From a virus: a stretch of DNA of 64,000 nucleotides. Shown piece after piece: positions 54,141 through 62,202 of this stretch. Below the pieces are notes generated by a model. That model saw only the letters and a list, made by a program, of their open reading frames with translations. It had not been told where the DNA came from and made no database searches. Each line of letters begins with the position of its first letter. The first letter of the stretch is position 1. The stretch is from positions 62,001 to 126,000 of IMG/VR virus record IMGVR_UViG_3300037452_000118; one strand, given 5' to 3'. The translations under genes and the position numbers were made by a program.

Positions 54141-55675
54141 GATTCCACCACGTTGACCTTCATGCCCTCGACGGCCTTGTAGCCGCCGCTGGGCTCCTTC
54201 GTCAGGAACCCCATCGTGGCGAGTTTGTCGCACTCCCGGTAGACGTTGGGCTTCGCGGAGCCGCGGCCGAGGCGTTGGAGCTCGGTGTGCGCCGCCGATC
54301 CGGTGGCGCCGTCGTCGAAGAAGCCGCCGGCGATCAGGCCGGCCAGGCGGCCAGTAAGCGTCTCGTCCGTCATTTGCACCTTCTGGCGCGTGACCTTGAG
54401 CTCAATCTCTGGGACGGCGCGCAGGAGCTGGAGTACGCCGGGATCGGTGACCGCGCGCCGCTTCACCTCGGCGTAGATCGCGTCCATATCGGGATAGAAC
54501 TCGACGGACTCGTCGCCGACCGTTGCCTTGCGCATCTGCTGCGGCGGCGTTGCGTCGGTCACGGGAACCTTCGCGAGCAACCCCTCCAGCCGTTGCACGC
54601 GCGTTTTCAGGATCGCGTTCTCCTCGCGTAGCGCCTTCGCTTCTTTCTCGTTCACTTGCTTCTCCTTCGGTGGCATGACGCCTGATCCGGTTTTCGGTGG
54701 CGCCGGACGCGAGCCGCCGCCTTCTGGTTGATAGCCGCCCTGCACTTTCACAGTCGGCGCCGGCTTCTTGCCCTCCAGCGCGGCCCTCATCTTGGCGACG
54801 AAGGCGGAGATGTCGACGGCCTGGGGGGCCGCCCCCGCCTTCTTCGCCATCTCGCGGCGGTTGGGGTCGAACGAGCACTTCGCCGACACCTTGATCCTGA
54901 CCGGCTTGCCTACCTCGCGGAACCACGCCCAGCACTCCCCGGTGGGGAGGTCGGCGATGCTGTCGGTGATCTCCTTCGGCGGGTTGACGTTGCCGGCCTC
55001 CAGCCACTTCCGCAGCGAGAGCAGCGAGTTCTTGCCGCGCTGCCGGTGGAGGAGGAGGTTGTCGCACAGCTCGAGGACGGCCTTGTTGACCTCCTCGGCG
55101 CGCTGGTTGATCAGCGTCACGCCGACGCCGGCGTTGCCGCCCATGCGCGCCAGCTTCTCGACGGCGGCGTAGGTCTGCCCGTCGTAGACCCGCTGCGGGA
55201 CGAACTCCGCGGCCTCTTCCAGGAAGACGTGACGCAGGCCTCCGCCGTGCTCCTCGTTCTCGTAGAGAATCGTCTCGATCGACGACCGCACGATCTTGCG
55301 CCAATCCCCCTTGGACAGCTTGACGTCGTAGAGGTCGATCACCATCGACACGCCGCTCTGCATCGCGGCGCGGATCATCTTCGGCGCCGACTCCGGGGTC
55401 AGCGGGAGGTCCGGCGCCGCCCCGCCGAGGACGACGACGGGGTAGCCCCTGGAATCCTTCGCGGTGCCGGGCGAGCGCAGGAAGCGCCAGCGCCCGATCG
55501 GGTCGAAGGCGAAGAACGGGATGCCGTGCTCGAACAGCCGCTCCGCGATCATCGTCGCGGTGTAGGTCTTGCCGCTGTCGCGGATGCCGAGGACCGCGTT
55601 GGCGCGGCTGGCGTACTCGACGGCGTCGACGGTAAAGTTCGCCGCCAGCATTATCCTCTTGGAGCTCAAGCTCAT
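54137..55675 (-). CDS. HerA/VirB4-like P-loop ATPase
   Basis: 512 residues from ATG 55675. Walker A is GIRDSGKT (30-37), in the HerA-style context VLGIRDSGKTYTATMIAERL; Walker B is in LRHVFLEEAAEFV (about 137-149), followed by a GNAGVGVTLINQRAEEVNKA sensor region. The C-terminal part has a coiled coil (KEKQVNEKEAKALREENAIL) and a winged-helix-like end (LQRLGRGSAKPNVYRECDKL). HerA-type motors pump or resect DNA; a partner nuclease could be one of the early-region enzymes. It overlaps neighbours by 4 bases. Confidence 0.8.
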   Translation of the reverse strand: MSLSSKRIMLAANFTVDAVEYASRANAVLGIRDSGKTYTATMIAERLFEHGIPFFAFDPIGRWRFLRSPGTAKDSRGYPVVVLGGAAPDLPLTPESAPKMIRAAMQSGVSMVIDLYDVKLSKGDWRKIVRSSIETILYENEEHGGGLRHVFLEEAAEFVPQRVYDGQTYAAVEKLARMGGNAGVGVTLINQRAEEVNKAVLELCDNLLLHRQRGKNSLLSLRKWLEAGNVNPPKEITDSIADLPTGECWAWFREVGKPVRIKVSAKCSFDPNRREMAKKAGAAPQAVDISAFVAKMRAALEGKKPAPTVKVQGGYQPEGGGSRPAPPKTGSGVMPPKEKQVNEKEAKALREENAILKTRVQRLEGLLAKVPVTDATPPQQMRKATVGDESVEFYPDMDAIYAEVKRRAVTDPGVLQLLRAVPEIELKVTRQKVQMTDETLTGRLAGLIAGGFFDDGATGSAAHTELQRLGRGSAKPNVYRECDKLATMGFLTKEPSGGYKAVEGMKVNVVES

Positions 55676-55998
55676 CGTTCGACCTCTGTGAGTTCCGCCT
55701 CGAAGCGCTCCAGGCATTGCCGGATCCTCGGCCACCGCCCGATGACGAACTGCGCGATGGCCTGCATGGAGCCGGCGCTCCAGCCCAGCGCGGTCCTCGA
55801 CGCCGCGGCGTCGGCGAGGAGCCGCTGCAGCCCGGCCAGCGTCTCGCCGGACTCCTCGGGGAAGCGGGCCCGGATGTCGTCGACGATCGACTTGACGACC
55901 TCGACGCTGACCGCAGGCCGGCGCCCCAGGCGGGCGTCGCGGATCAGGTTCTCCAGCGCCTCGACCTGCTGCTCGGCGGTGAACATGCGCAGCGTCAT
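55672..55998 (-). CDS. Hypothetical protein upstream of the ATPase gene
   Basis: 108 residues. MTLRMFTAEQQVEALENLIR, then WPRIRQCLERFEAELTEVER. All-alpha and acidic at the C-terminus; overlaps the ATPase start by 4 bases, so the two products are probably co-produced. Confidence 0.6.
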   Translation of the reverse strand: MTLRMFTAEQQVEALENLIRDARLGRRPAVSVEVVKSIVDDIRARFPEESGETLAGLQRLLADAAASRTALGWSAGSMQAIAQFVIGRWPRIRQCLERFEAELTEVER

Positions 55999-56180
55999 GG
56001 CGATGCCTTTTTGACGTAGTCGGTCCCGGCAATCCATCGCTCAGCTTCTCGATCGGCCGCCTCGGCCGTTTGTTCTGCATTTCGCGCTAAACTGAGGAAG
56101 CGATCACGTTCCTGCCGATAATATCGTGCGCGTTCGATGGCATCTTCAATCTGACCAACGATAAAGGGACCAGCTTTCAT
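55995..56180 (-). CDS. 61-residue helical protein
   Basis: MKAGPFIVGQIEDAIERARY, then RQERDRFLSLARNAEQTAEA. Probably one long helix. ATGA overlaps on both sides. Confidence 0.55.
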   Translation of the reverse strand: MKAGPFIVGQIEDAIERARYYRQERDRFLSLARNAEQTAEAADREAERWIAGTDYVKKASP

Positions 56181-56353
56181 GGCAGTCGCTCCGGGCAACC
56201 GGCGAGCAGCATCGAGCCGCCCATAGTGATCGTCCTGACGCCGTCGCAGCCCGGCAGCCATCCCGCCAGCGCGATCAGCGCGCCGACGTAGATCGCAGCC
56301 GCGGCGGCACAGCCGGCCACCTTGATCCATTCCTTCTGACTCTCAATCGGCAT
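56177..56353 (-). CDS. 58-residue membrane protein
   Basis: From ATG 56353: MPIESQKEWIKVAGCAAAAA, then IYVGALIALAGWLPGCDGVR. One membrane helix and three cysteines. It overlaps the upstream gene by 11 bases. Confidence 0.55.
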   Translation of the reverse strand: MPIESQKEWIKVAGCAAAAAIYVGALIALAGWLPGCDGVRTITMGGSMLLAGCPERLP

Positions 56354-56900
56354 TCATGCCTCCTTCGCGCCAATGCGTCCCCGGCGCGACGCCGGTCATG
56401 CTATCGGCCAGATCAAGGACGTCTTTTTTCGACGCTTCGAACCTGGCCTTTGGCATCGCCGGTACGGCCTGGGATTCGGCTTTCCTGATAATGATCTTCG
56501 TTCCCCGCACGACGATCCGCGCATAAGCATCCTCAGTTCGTACGAATGTCGCCAATGCTTTCGCATGCTTTTCCGAGGCCATGTCGAACTCTTTTTCGGT
56601 AAAGTAGCCACACTCTATAAGGCACCACTTTCTGTAAAACTCCGCAGAAGGCCAGCGCGCTGCGATCTTTTCCGGTAGATTGTCATAGGCTGACTTGAGT
56701 GCTGCAAAAAATTGCCGGTGGCTCGCCATCGAGCGCTCCTCGACAGGCGCCAGCGTGTAATCTTCGCCTTTCTCGTATTGGCGGCCGCAGAGGTTGGCGT
56801 AACGCGGCAACGGCACCATTGCCATGCGGCGCGTCGCGACGCCGTCCTGGTCGACGACGTCCACCTCGCGCCAGACGAAATTGATCGGGTAAATCCTCAT
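56343..56900 (-). CDS. Hypothetical protein, DUF1367-like pattern
   Basis: 185 residues. The segment SMASHRQFFAALKSAYDNLP, then WPSAEFYRKWCLIECGYFTE and MASEKHAKALATFVRTEDAY, resembles the DUF1367 family of phage early proteins. No catalytic motif is evident. Confidence 0.6.
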   Translation of the reverse strand: MRIYPINFVWREVDVVDQDGVATRRMAMVPLPRYANLCGRQYEKGEDYTLAPVEERSMASHRQFFAALKSAYDNLPEKIAARWPSAEFYRKWCLIECGYFTEKEFDMASEKHAKALATFVRTEDAYARIVVRGTKIIIRKAESQAVPAMPKARFEASKKDVLDLADSMTGVAPGTHWREGGMNAD

Positions 56901-56901
56901 C

Positions 56902-57054
56902 TTACCTCCCGAAGACCATCAAGGCGGGGATGTACAGGAGCGCGGCCAGCATCAGGAGCATGACCAAGAAGCTGACCGCAGTCAGCATGAACGCGACGTA
57001 GAAAACCAGCGCAAATACGATGGCGCAGACGCCGAGCGCTTTGAGGATTTTCAC
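56902..57054 (-). CDS. 50-residue membrane protein
   Basis: GTG 57054. MKILKALGVCAIVFALVFYV, then AFMLTAVSFLVMLLMLAALL and YIPALMVFGR: two membrane helices with hardly any loop. It overlaps the exonuclease stop by 4 bases. A membrane micro-protein in the recombination operon is unexpected. Confidence 0.55.
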   Translation of the reverse strand: MKILKALGVCAIVFALVFYVAFMLTAVSFLVMLLMLAALLYIPALMVFGR

Positions 57055-57743
57055 TGGTTTCTCCACTGCGCGACGAGCTGGCGGAGCTCATAGCTGAAGG
57101 CGTCGAGCGCGTCGCGGAGCTTGGCGATGTCGGCATCGACGCGCGTCATCGGGAACTTCAACGCCATTTGTTCCTTGCGGCCGTCGTAGAACAATAGCAG
57201 ATCGACTTCATCGAGGTCGGCGACGAGCATCGTCCCTTGGCATTGCCAGCGATATTCCGTCGGTGGGAGGCCGCGCTTCTTGACCGCCATCAGCAATTCT
57301 GGCCGCATTGTTTTAATTTCGAGAGCCTTGCGTTTGCCGATCAGCCCGTCCGGTGAGGCGCCGATCACGAACTCCTTGGCGGCGATCGACAGCGGCCGCA
57401 CGGTGCGCCGCACAAACCCGACAGGCTCGACGTCGACGAGGTTGGTGCGCTCGTAGTACGCCCGCGCGAGCGGCTCCATCTGATTCCCACGTTCCATAGC
57501 TGGAGAGCGATAGGTTTCGGCAGGTTCGCCTGTAACCTCCTCCCCGGCGAGTTGGTAGAGATATTTTAACCGCATCTTGCCATCGCCCTCGGCAAGAACG
57601 TCAGCAAACCGCGATGCCGTGGGCAGGCCGATTCTGAGTTCATGCCATGCCTCGCTGCCCTGCTCGACGTCGAAAAACTCAATACCGTCGGACGGCATAG
57701 CAGTTTTCTTTTGGCGGCCTCGTCGTTCTGCGACGCTTGTCAT
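57051..57743 (-). CDS. YqaJ-type exonuclease (lambda Exo-like)
   Basis: 230 residues. FDVEQGSEAWHELRIGLPTA (about 24-43) and SPAMERGNQMEPLARAYYER are typical, and the catalytic core FVIGASPDGLIGKRKALEIK supplies the D...ExK metal site, followed by YRWQCQGTMLVADLDEVDLL. It degrades one strand of linear duplex DNA to feed the ERF annealing protein encoded at 58641. Its 5' end overlaps an inserted HNH gene by 65 bases, so translation may begin at the later ATG at 57698 (MPSDGIEFF). Confidence 0.88.
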   Translation of the reverse strand: MTSVAERRGRQKKTAMPSDGIEFFDVEQGSEAWHELRIGLPTASRFADVLAEGDGKMRLKYLYQLAGEEVTGEPAETYRSPAMERGNQMEPLARAYYERTNLVDVEPVGFVRRTVRPLSIAAKEFVIGASPDGLIGKRKALEIKTMRPELLMAVKKRGLPPTEYRWQCQGTMLVADLDEVDLLLFYDGRKEQMALKFPMTRVDADIAKLRDALDAFSYELRQLVAQWRNQ

Positions 57744-58335
57744 AGGAACCCTTTGTCCATCGGTGGATTGTCACATCGCTAACGGAAAAGTAGGCAGCGG
57801 CTTCCTCTGCCGATTCAAATCTGATGCCTTGGATAAACCAAATAAATGAAGACGTTCTATTCCTAGCCTGATCGCTCCACGTTCCCCAACATACGTTGCC
57901 CGGCTCATACCCTTTGGTGCCGTCTTTTCGCTCTAGCGTTGTCCCTTCAGGCCTCGGACCAAGATATTTGTAGAAAGCCTCGAACGATTCGATCCATTCT
58001 TGGCAGATGGAGATTCCTTTGCCGCCCCACCGTGGAAAATCCTTGTGGTCTGGATTGAGGCACCTCGCTTTCATCGCTCCCCACGAAGAGTATTCCGGCG
58101 AGTATTTCATGCCATGCGACTTCGGTGCATTCCAATCGGTCTGGCAGCCGCAATGAGTTTTCTTTTTGCCATCCAGAACGCGCCCGGCAGGAAATAGCGC
58201 AAGCACTCCGCAGTCGCATTTGAAATTGCCGAATATACGCTTGTTAGCGTCCGTCTTTTCAGCGACGCCAATGAAAGTCAGGGAGCCTATCCTCTCCCCG
58301 ATGCGCGATCCATATCTGTTGAGCGCGAGACTCAC
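57679..58335 (-). CDS. HNH-type homing endonuclease (GYEPGN subfamily)
   Basis: 218 residues from GTG 58335. Same architecture as 18792-19481: zinc part (CDCGVLALFPAGRV, CGCQT), SPEYSSWGAMKARCLNPDHK, then LERKDGTKGYEPGNVCWGTW and SDQARNRTS, and a helix-turn-helix tail (FSVSDVTIHRWTKGSY). Lower GC. Inserted just upstream of the exonuclease gene, whose start it overlaps. Confidence 0.82.
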   Translation of the reverse strand: MSLALNRYGSRIGERIGSLTFIGVAEKTDANKRIFGNFKCDCGVLALFPAGRVLDGKKKTHCGCQTDWNAPKSHGMKYSPEYSSWGAMKARCLNPDHKDFPRWGGKGISICQEWIESFEAFYKYLGPRPEGTTLERKDGTKGYEPGNVCWGTWSDQARNRTSSFIWFIQGIRFESAEEAAAYFSVSDVTIHRWTKGSYDKRRRTTRPPKENCYAVRRY

Positions 58336-58339
58336 AGTT

Positions 58340-58675
58340 CTATTCTCCCAAAATCGCTTTCGCCGCATTGATGGCCGTCAATGGATCAATAACGGTACCG
58401 TCAGGACGCTTGCCGTGAACCAAGGCATAAAGAGCCGCCGCCATTTTCAAGCAGCGGTCTTGATAGCGCAGCATGGTTCCCCGGACCTCGTTATGCTTGC
58501 GTTTCCAGTCTTCGTCGTCGCTGATGGGTCTGATTACCTCCGCCGCCTCTTTCAGCGCGGCCGAAACGCGGCCATCTCCCTGCTGATCTGGCAGCGGTTT
58601 GGCGTCGAAAGCCATCTCCAACAATTTACGCGCGCAAGCCTCACACATTGGGCGCCTTCTTGTTTCTCGATCCAT
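58340..58675 (-). CDS. Hypothetical protein
   Basis: 111 residues (or fewer from a later ATG at 58648). An MCEACARKLLEMAFD start with CxxC, then a helical body (DWKRKHNEVRGTMLRYQDRC). Overlaps the ERF gene end by 35 bases. Confidence 0.55.
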   Translation of the reverse strand: MDRETRRRPMCEACARKLLEMAFDAKPLPDQQGDGRVSAALKEAAEVIRPISDDEDWKRKHNEVRGTMLRYQDRCLKMAAALYALVHGKRPDGTVIDPLTAINAAKAILGE

Positions 58676-59612
58676 AATCCGCGCAAGCCTTCATCGCCTC
58701 CGCGAACAGCTTGGCGGGGAGGTCCTTGACGGCGTCGATCTCGTACTTCTGGAGGAACGTCGCCGGCCCGACGCCGCAATCGTTGATGGCCTTGAGCAGC
58801 TCCTTCTCCTGCGAGCCGTTGATCGTCGTCGACTGCTCGTCGACCTGCTCCTCTGGCTTGGCGCCGCGCTTCGGTTTCGGATGGCCGTCACGATCTTTTT
58901 CGTCAGGCGCCTGGCTGATCAGATCGAGCAGCGTGTTCGTGTTGATCCGCTTCCCGTAGGAGATCGAGGAGTTGACGCCCTGGATGTCGTTCTTGCTGCC
59001 AGAGTTTTCGATCTTCAACGGGAGCGTCGCGGTCTTGGTGTGGCGGTAGTCCAGCCCGTGGCTGTAGGATAGCGTCGAGATGACGACGATGCCGACGCCA
59101 TCCTTGCCGGGCTCGGTTGTGTGCTCCAGCGTAAAATCGTGCTTGTGCAGGATCGGCCGCGTAATGATCTGCATGTTGTCGTAGGAGGCATAAGGCGTCG
59201 ACTGGATGACCCTGCCGCCCTTCTCGATCACGATCTTGTTGTCCTTGTTGATGATCGGCAGGTCTTGCTGCAGCGCGTTGTAGGCCTTGTCGTAGTAGAT
59301 TTTGGCGCGCCTCGCGCGGGCTCGCTCCAGCATTGCCTCGACCATCTGCGCCTTCGCCGGATCGTTCTCGACGACGCGCAGGAGCACGGAGACTTCGTCG
59401 GCGCCTTCGTCTGTCAGAGCCCCGCGTCGTTCGGCTTTGGCGACCGCCGTCCCCGGCTTCTTCGGCGCGACTTGGGACTTCGGCGCCGGCGGCCGCTCCG
59501 TCGTCGGGGGCGGGTTGGTGTTCTTCTTCACGCTGCCCTCGTTGATCTCGACGCGCGGCTTCTGCTCCTGCTCGAACAGCGCCGGCTGCTCCTTCGCTTT
59601 GGCTCTCGTCAT
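58641..59612 (-). CDS. ERF-family single-strand annealing protein
   Basis: 323 residues from ATG 59612. After a disordered Pro/Lys N-terminus comes the ERF core (YDKAYNALQQDLPIINKDNK, then SYDNMQIITRPILHKHDFTL, and GIVVISTLSYSHGLDYRHTK). The pattern GSKNDIQGVNSSISYGKRIN followed by TNTLLDLIS is the family signature. With the YqaJ exonuclease it forms a Red-like recombination system. The C-terminal 60 residues may contact the exonuclease or SSB. Confidence 0.88.
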   Translation of the reverse strand: MTRAKAKEQPALFEQEQKPRVEINEGSVKKNTNPPPTTERPPAPKSQVAPKKPGTAVAKAERRGALTDEGADEVSVLLRVVENDPAKAQMVEAMLERARARRAKIYYDKAYNALQQDLPIINKDNKIVIEKGGRVIQSTPYASYDNMQIITRPILHKHDFTLEHTTEPGKDGVGIVVISTLSYSHGLDYRHTKTATLPLKIENSGSKNDIQGVNSSISYGKRINTNTLLDLISQAPDEKDRDGHPKPKRGAKPEEQVDEQSTTINGSQEKELLKAINDCGVGPATFLQKYEIDAVKDLPAKLFAEAMKACADYGSRNKKAPNV

Positions 59613-59959
59613 CTCGATGCTCCTGGTTCGATCTCTTTCCACGCGACAGCCTGGAGGTCGCCGGTCCTGCCGTCCCGCCGCCAGCAATGGATCCTACCGT
59701 GCCGCATCCCGGCGCCGCGCGACACCCCCGCTATCCGCTCGAGCCCGTTGACGGTCTTGACCAGCACCTTGCGGTCGCGCGGGATCGTCTCGATCGAGTT
59801 CCAAGTCTCGTCCGGCGGCGCCCCTTTGCCTTCCCTCAGCGCGACGATCCCCTGCTCGCGGATTTCCCTCAGCCGCCAGAGTAGCCAATCGTCATGTTTG
59901 CCGCTGGTGGCGGAGACGAAGTCCTCGAGGACCTGGCGGATGGTCGGCCTGCGCTTCAT
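59609..59959 (-). CDS. DUF551-like hypothetical protein
   Basis: 116 residues. WNSIETIPRDRKVLVKTVNG (about 53-72) followed by HCWRRDGRTGDLQAVAWKEI matches small DUF551-type proteins common in phage early regions. ATGA overlap with the ERF gene. Confidence 0.65.
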   Translation of the reverse strand: MKRRPTIRQVLEDFVSATSGKHDDWLLWRLREIREQGIVALREGKGAPPDETWNSIETIPRDRKVLVKTVNGLERIAGVSRGAGMRHGRIHCWRRDGRTGDLQAVAWKEIEPGASR

Positions 59960-59962
59960 CCG

Positions 59963-60265
59963 TCAAATCTCTAGTTCAATCATCGGCCATTTGCCGCCGT
60001 CGATCGCCAACTTGGCCGGCATCATCGGGCCGTCTTCGGAAAGTGGGAGCGCCGCGCGATCCATCGCCAGCGCGATCGGCTTGACTTGGGTCGCTTTTAT
60101 AAATCCGACGTGCTGCCCGCGCGCCCAGACCTGGACGGCGAACGGGTCGAACTTGTTGCCGTGCTCGCGGACGAGCGTCAGCGGCTCGCCCTGGGGGAGC
60201 GACGCGACGAGCGCCTCGGTCCCGCGGTGCTTCATGCCGACCAATGCAACAAGCGACTTCGTCAT
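59963..60265 (-). CDS. HIRAN-domain protein
   Basis: 100 residues. VALVGMKHRGTEALVASLPQ, GEPLTLVREHGNKFDPFAVQ, then VWARGQHVGFIKATQVKPIA matches the HIRAN domain, which in HLTF binds 3' DNA ends at stalled forks. As a free-standing phage protein beside ERF and exonuclease genes it may sense DNA ends or damaged forks; this is inferred. Confidence 0.78.
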   Translation of the reverse strand: MTKSLVALVGMKHRGTEALVASLPQGEPLTLVREHGNKFDPFAVQVWARGQHVGFIKATQVKPIALAMDRAALPLSEDGPMMPAKLAIDGGKWPMIELEI

Positions 60266-60633
60266 CGCGGCGCCCTCGGTTTTGGATCGTCGATCACCAT
60301 CCCGCCGGCGGAGCGGATTCCAGTCTCGAAGGCGTTGTCGATCGCCACGGTGAGTTGCTGGAACGCCCGCTGATATTCGGCCTCGGTCAACTTGAGGCGG
60401 AAGGATTCCAGGAGGTGGGCCACCCGATCTCCGGCGGCGACCGAAGCGTCCTCGGCGTACCCCGTGGGGGGATCGAACTCGACCCGCGATCGCGTGGCCC
60501 AGGCAAACTGCTCGAACTCATCGGCGCGCATGGTGAGATCGCCGCACTTGCCGAGCGCGCCCTCGTGCGGGCCAGCAAAAAGGCGGCAGTGGACGTGGCC
60601 GCCCTTCGTCTCATGGTAAAGTCGAAAGATCAT
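60262..60633 (-). CDS. Hypothetical protein
   Basis: 123 residues. MIFRLYHETKGGHVHCRLFA, then GALGKCGDLTMRADEFEQFA: a beta start and helical end (LTEAEYQRAFQQLTVAIDNA). Overlaps both neighbours by 4 bases. Confidence 0.65.
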   Translation of the reverse strand: MIFRLYHETKGGHVHCRLFAGPHEGALGKCGDLTMRADEFEQFAWATRSRVEFDPPTGYAEDASVAAGDRVAHLLESFRLKLTEAEYQRAFQQLTVAIDNAFETGIRSAGGMVIDDPKPRAPR

Positions 60634-60857
60634 ATTTTGCGCTCCCCAATCATCGCGTCGGCCGCCCGGTAGGCTTTATCGGCGATGTCACGATAGGTGG
60701 CGTCGGAAGGAGCGCCGCCCGCGATGTAGCCTTGCATCGCCGCCGCAGCGAAGTAGTCCCGCAGCGTCATGCCGTGGTTATCGTCGTAGGCCTGCGGCCC
60801 TGACGGCGTGGCGTAGCTGGAGGGAAAGGCCGCGCCTCCGTTTTCTTTTTCGCTCAC
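60630..60857 (-). CDS. Small phage protein with TLRDYFAAAAMQG motif
   Basis: 75 residues. The segment GMTLRDYFAAAAMQGYIAGG is a very common phage motif of unknown function. ATGA overlaps on both sides. Confidence 0.75.
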   Translation of the reverse strand: MSEKENGGAAFPSSYATPSGPQAYDDNHGMTLRDYFAAAAMQGYIAGGAPSDATYRDIADKAYRAADAMIGERKI

Positions 60858-61078
60858 AGCTCAATCTCCCCGTTGTTGCGCCAGACCACCTCGTAGACGA
60901 TCTTCGCCAGGACCGTCGGCCAAACGGCGCCGAAGAAGACGACGAAGAAAATCTGGACGACCAGCGGCATGTCGTGGCGCAGCCAGCCGAACGGCTTCGG
61001 CAGGAAGCCGGAGCTCAGCCACAGCACCCCGATGACCCAGTAGAGCGCGAGGCCGTTGGCGACGTCGGGCGGGATCAT
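60854..61078 (-). CDS. Membrane protein
   Basis: 74 residues from ATG 61078. Two membrane helices (ANGLALYWVIGVLWLSSGFL and PLVVQIFFVVFFGAVWPTVL). Its start is coupled to the 30-residue gene upstream (TGATG). Confidence 0.6.
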   Translation of the reverse strand: MIPPDVANGLALYWVIGVLWLSSGFLPKPFGWLRHDMPLVVQIFFVVFFGAVWPTVLAKIVYEVVWRNNGEIEL

Positions 61079-61170
61079 CAGGCGACCTCGAAAAGATGGA
61101 AGATGAGCGCGCCGCCGCGAAGCATGAACGATCCCACGTATTTGCAATCATGCTTATCCGGTTGCCACAC
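61078..61170 (-). CDS. 30-residue hypothetical peptide
   Basis: GTG 61170; MWQPDKHDCKYVGSFMLRGG, then ALIFHLFEVA (first residue from GTG). It fills the gap between two genes and overlaps the next ATG by one base. The balanced composition suggests it is real. Confidence 0.45.
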   Translation of the reverse strand: MWQPDKHDCKYVGSFMLRGGALIFHLFEVA

Positions 61171-61176
61171 ACAGCC

Positions 61177-61512
61177 CTACATCTTGTGTTTGCGTTCGGC
61201 GGGTTGCTCGGCCGCTTCATTGAACGCTCGCCGCGCCTCGGCTTCCTTGTCGATTTTTGTGTAGCCCTCGCGGAAAGCCTTGGCAGGCGAGAACGACTTG
61301 TAGCCGTCGTCGTAAACCACGTAGAAATCGCCAGCGACGGGCGTGTAGCGCGAGAACATTGGGGCGTCGCACATGATGGGGGCGTAGCCAGCGTCGCGGA
61401 ACGTCAATTTGTGGCCGTTTACGGTGGCAATTTCGAGCGCCCAAACTTGCTTGTGCGAACGGTAGCGGGGCATTTCCATGGAGGTGCCAGAGTCATCGTC
61501 GGAAGGGTGCAT
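61177..61512 (-). CDS. Hypothetical protein
   Basis: 111 residues. VWALEIATVNGHKLTFRDAG, then YTPVAGDFYVVYDDGYKSFS, PAKAFREGYTKI: a small beta domain resembling short phage proteins that mark query or damage sites. Unknown function. Confidence 0.65.
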   Translation of the reverse strand: MHPSDDDSGTSMEMPRYRSHKQVWALEIATVNGHKLTFRDAGYAPIMCDAPMFSRYTPVAGDFYVVYDDGYKSFSPAKAFREGYTKIDKEAEARRAFNEAAEQPAERKHKM

Positions 61513-61537
61513 GATCTTCTCCTACATCTAGTGGGTT

Positions 61538-61777
61538 TCAGCGTTTGTGTGTCTTAACCGGATAAGCATGTTTGCAATCGAGATCGACCAGGTGGCCGGT
61601 TCCGCGAAGGCGGAAGCGCCGATCTTCGAGGCGGGCGCGATCGTCGGTTATGACCCGTGCCCAAAGGTATCCCTGCTCGTCCTGGGCTGCGACGAAAAGA
61701 AGCTCGGCATCGCGAGGCATCCTCAGCACAATTTCGTCCGAGATCGGGATCGGGAACTTCCAGACGGCGGCGCTCAC
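61538..61777 (-). CDS. Hypothetical protein, DUF7352-like pattern
   Basis: 79 residues. VWKFPIPISDEIVLRMPRDA, then ELLFVAAQDEQGYLWARVIT, RRFRLRGTGHLVDL, matches a small family widespread in phages and accessory regions. Unknown function. ATGA overlap upstream. Confidence 0.7.
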   Translation of the reverse strand: MSAAVWKFPIPISDEIVLRMPRDAELLFVAAQDEQGYLWARVITDDRARLEDRRFRLRGTGHLVDLDCKHAYPVKTHKR

Positions 61778-62202
61778 ATCAACCTCCCCGGGATCATCTG
61801 GCCGCGCACGAAGTCCTCGACGTCGCGCAGCAGCACCGGCAGCTCGGCGAAGATTCCCATGTGGCCGGCGGTGCCGAGGGCTTGGCGGCAGATCGCGAGT
61901 GCCTGCTCGCGGCTATAGCGCCCGGCTTGGCTGACGCGGTCGAAGTAGCCGCATTGGCCCGGTCCCCACCAACGGCGGTGCTCGTTGGACCAGACGAGAT
62001 AGGGATCGTCCGGGGCATCGACGCACGCCACGGCGGTCGGCGTCTCGACCTCGGCGTTCGCCGCGCGCAGCTCGGCGACGAGCGTCGGGTTCGGCTCGCA
62101 GAGGCCGTGACCGTGCCCAGACGCCAGCATGTTGACGCCGCCCTCGCCGCAGCGGGAGCAGAAGTAGCCTTCCATCAGGTCGCCGTTCGGACGTCGGTGC
62201 AT
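61774..62202 (-). CDS. Hypothetical protein with CxxC
   Basis: 142 residues. Zinc-like start (YFCSRCGEGGVNMLASGHGH, then LCEPNP), middle with YLVWSNEHRRWWGPGQCGYF and a helical C-terminus (REQALAICRQALG). It lies directly after the next gene's stop. Confidence 0.65.
   Translation of the reverse strand: MHRRPNGDLMEGYFCSRCGEGGVNMLASGHGHGLCEPNPTLVAELRAANAEVETPTAVACVDAPDDPYLVWSNEHRRWWGPGQCGYFDRVSQAGRYSREQALAICRQALGTAGHMGIFAELPVLLRDVEDFVRGQMIPGRLM

Noticed and set aside
54402-55304. Second minus-strand frame inside the HerA-like gene
   Set aside because: Arg/Ala-rich shadow in another frame; the ATPase frame contains the Walker motifs.
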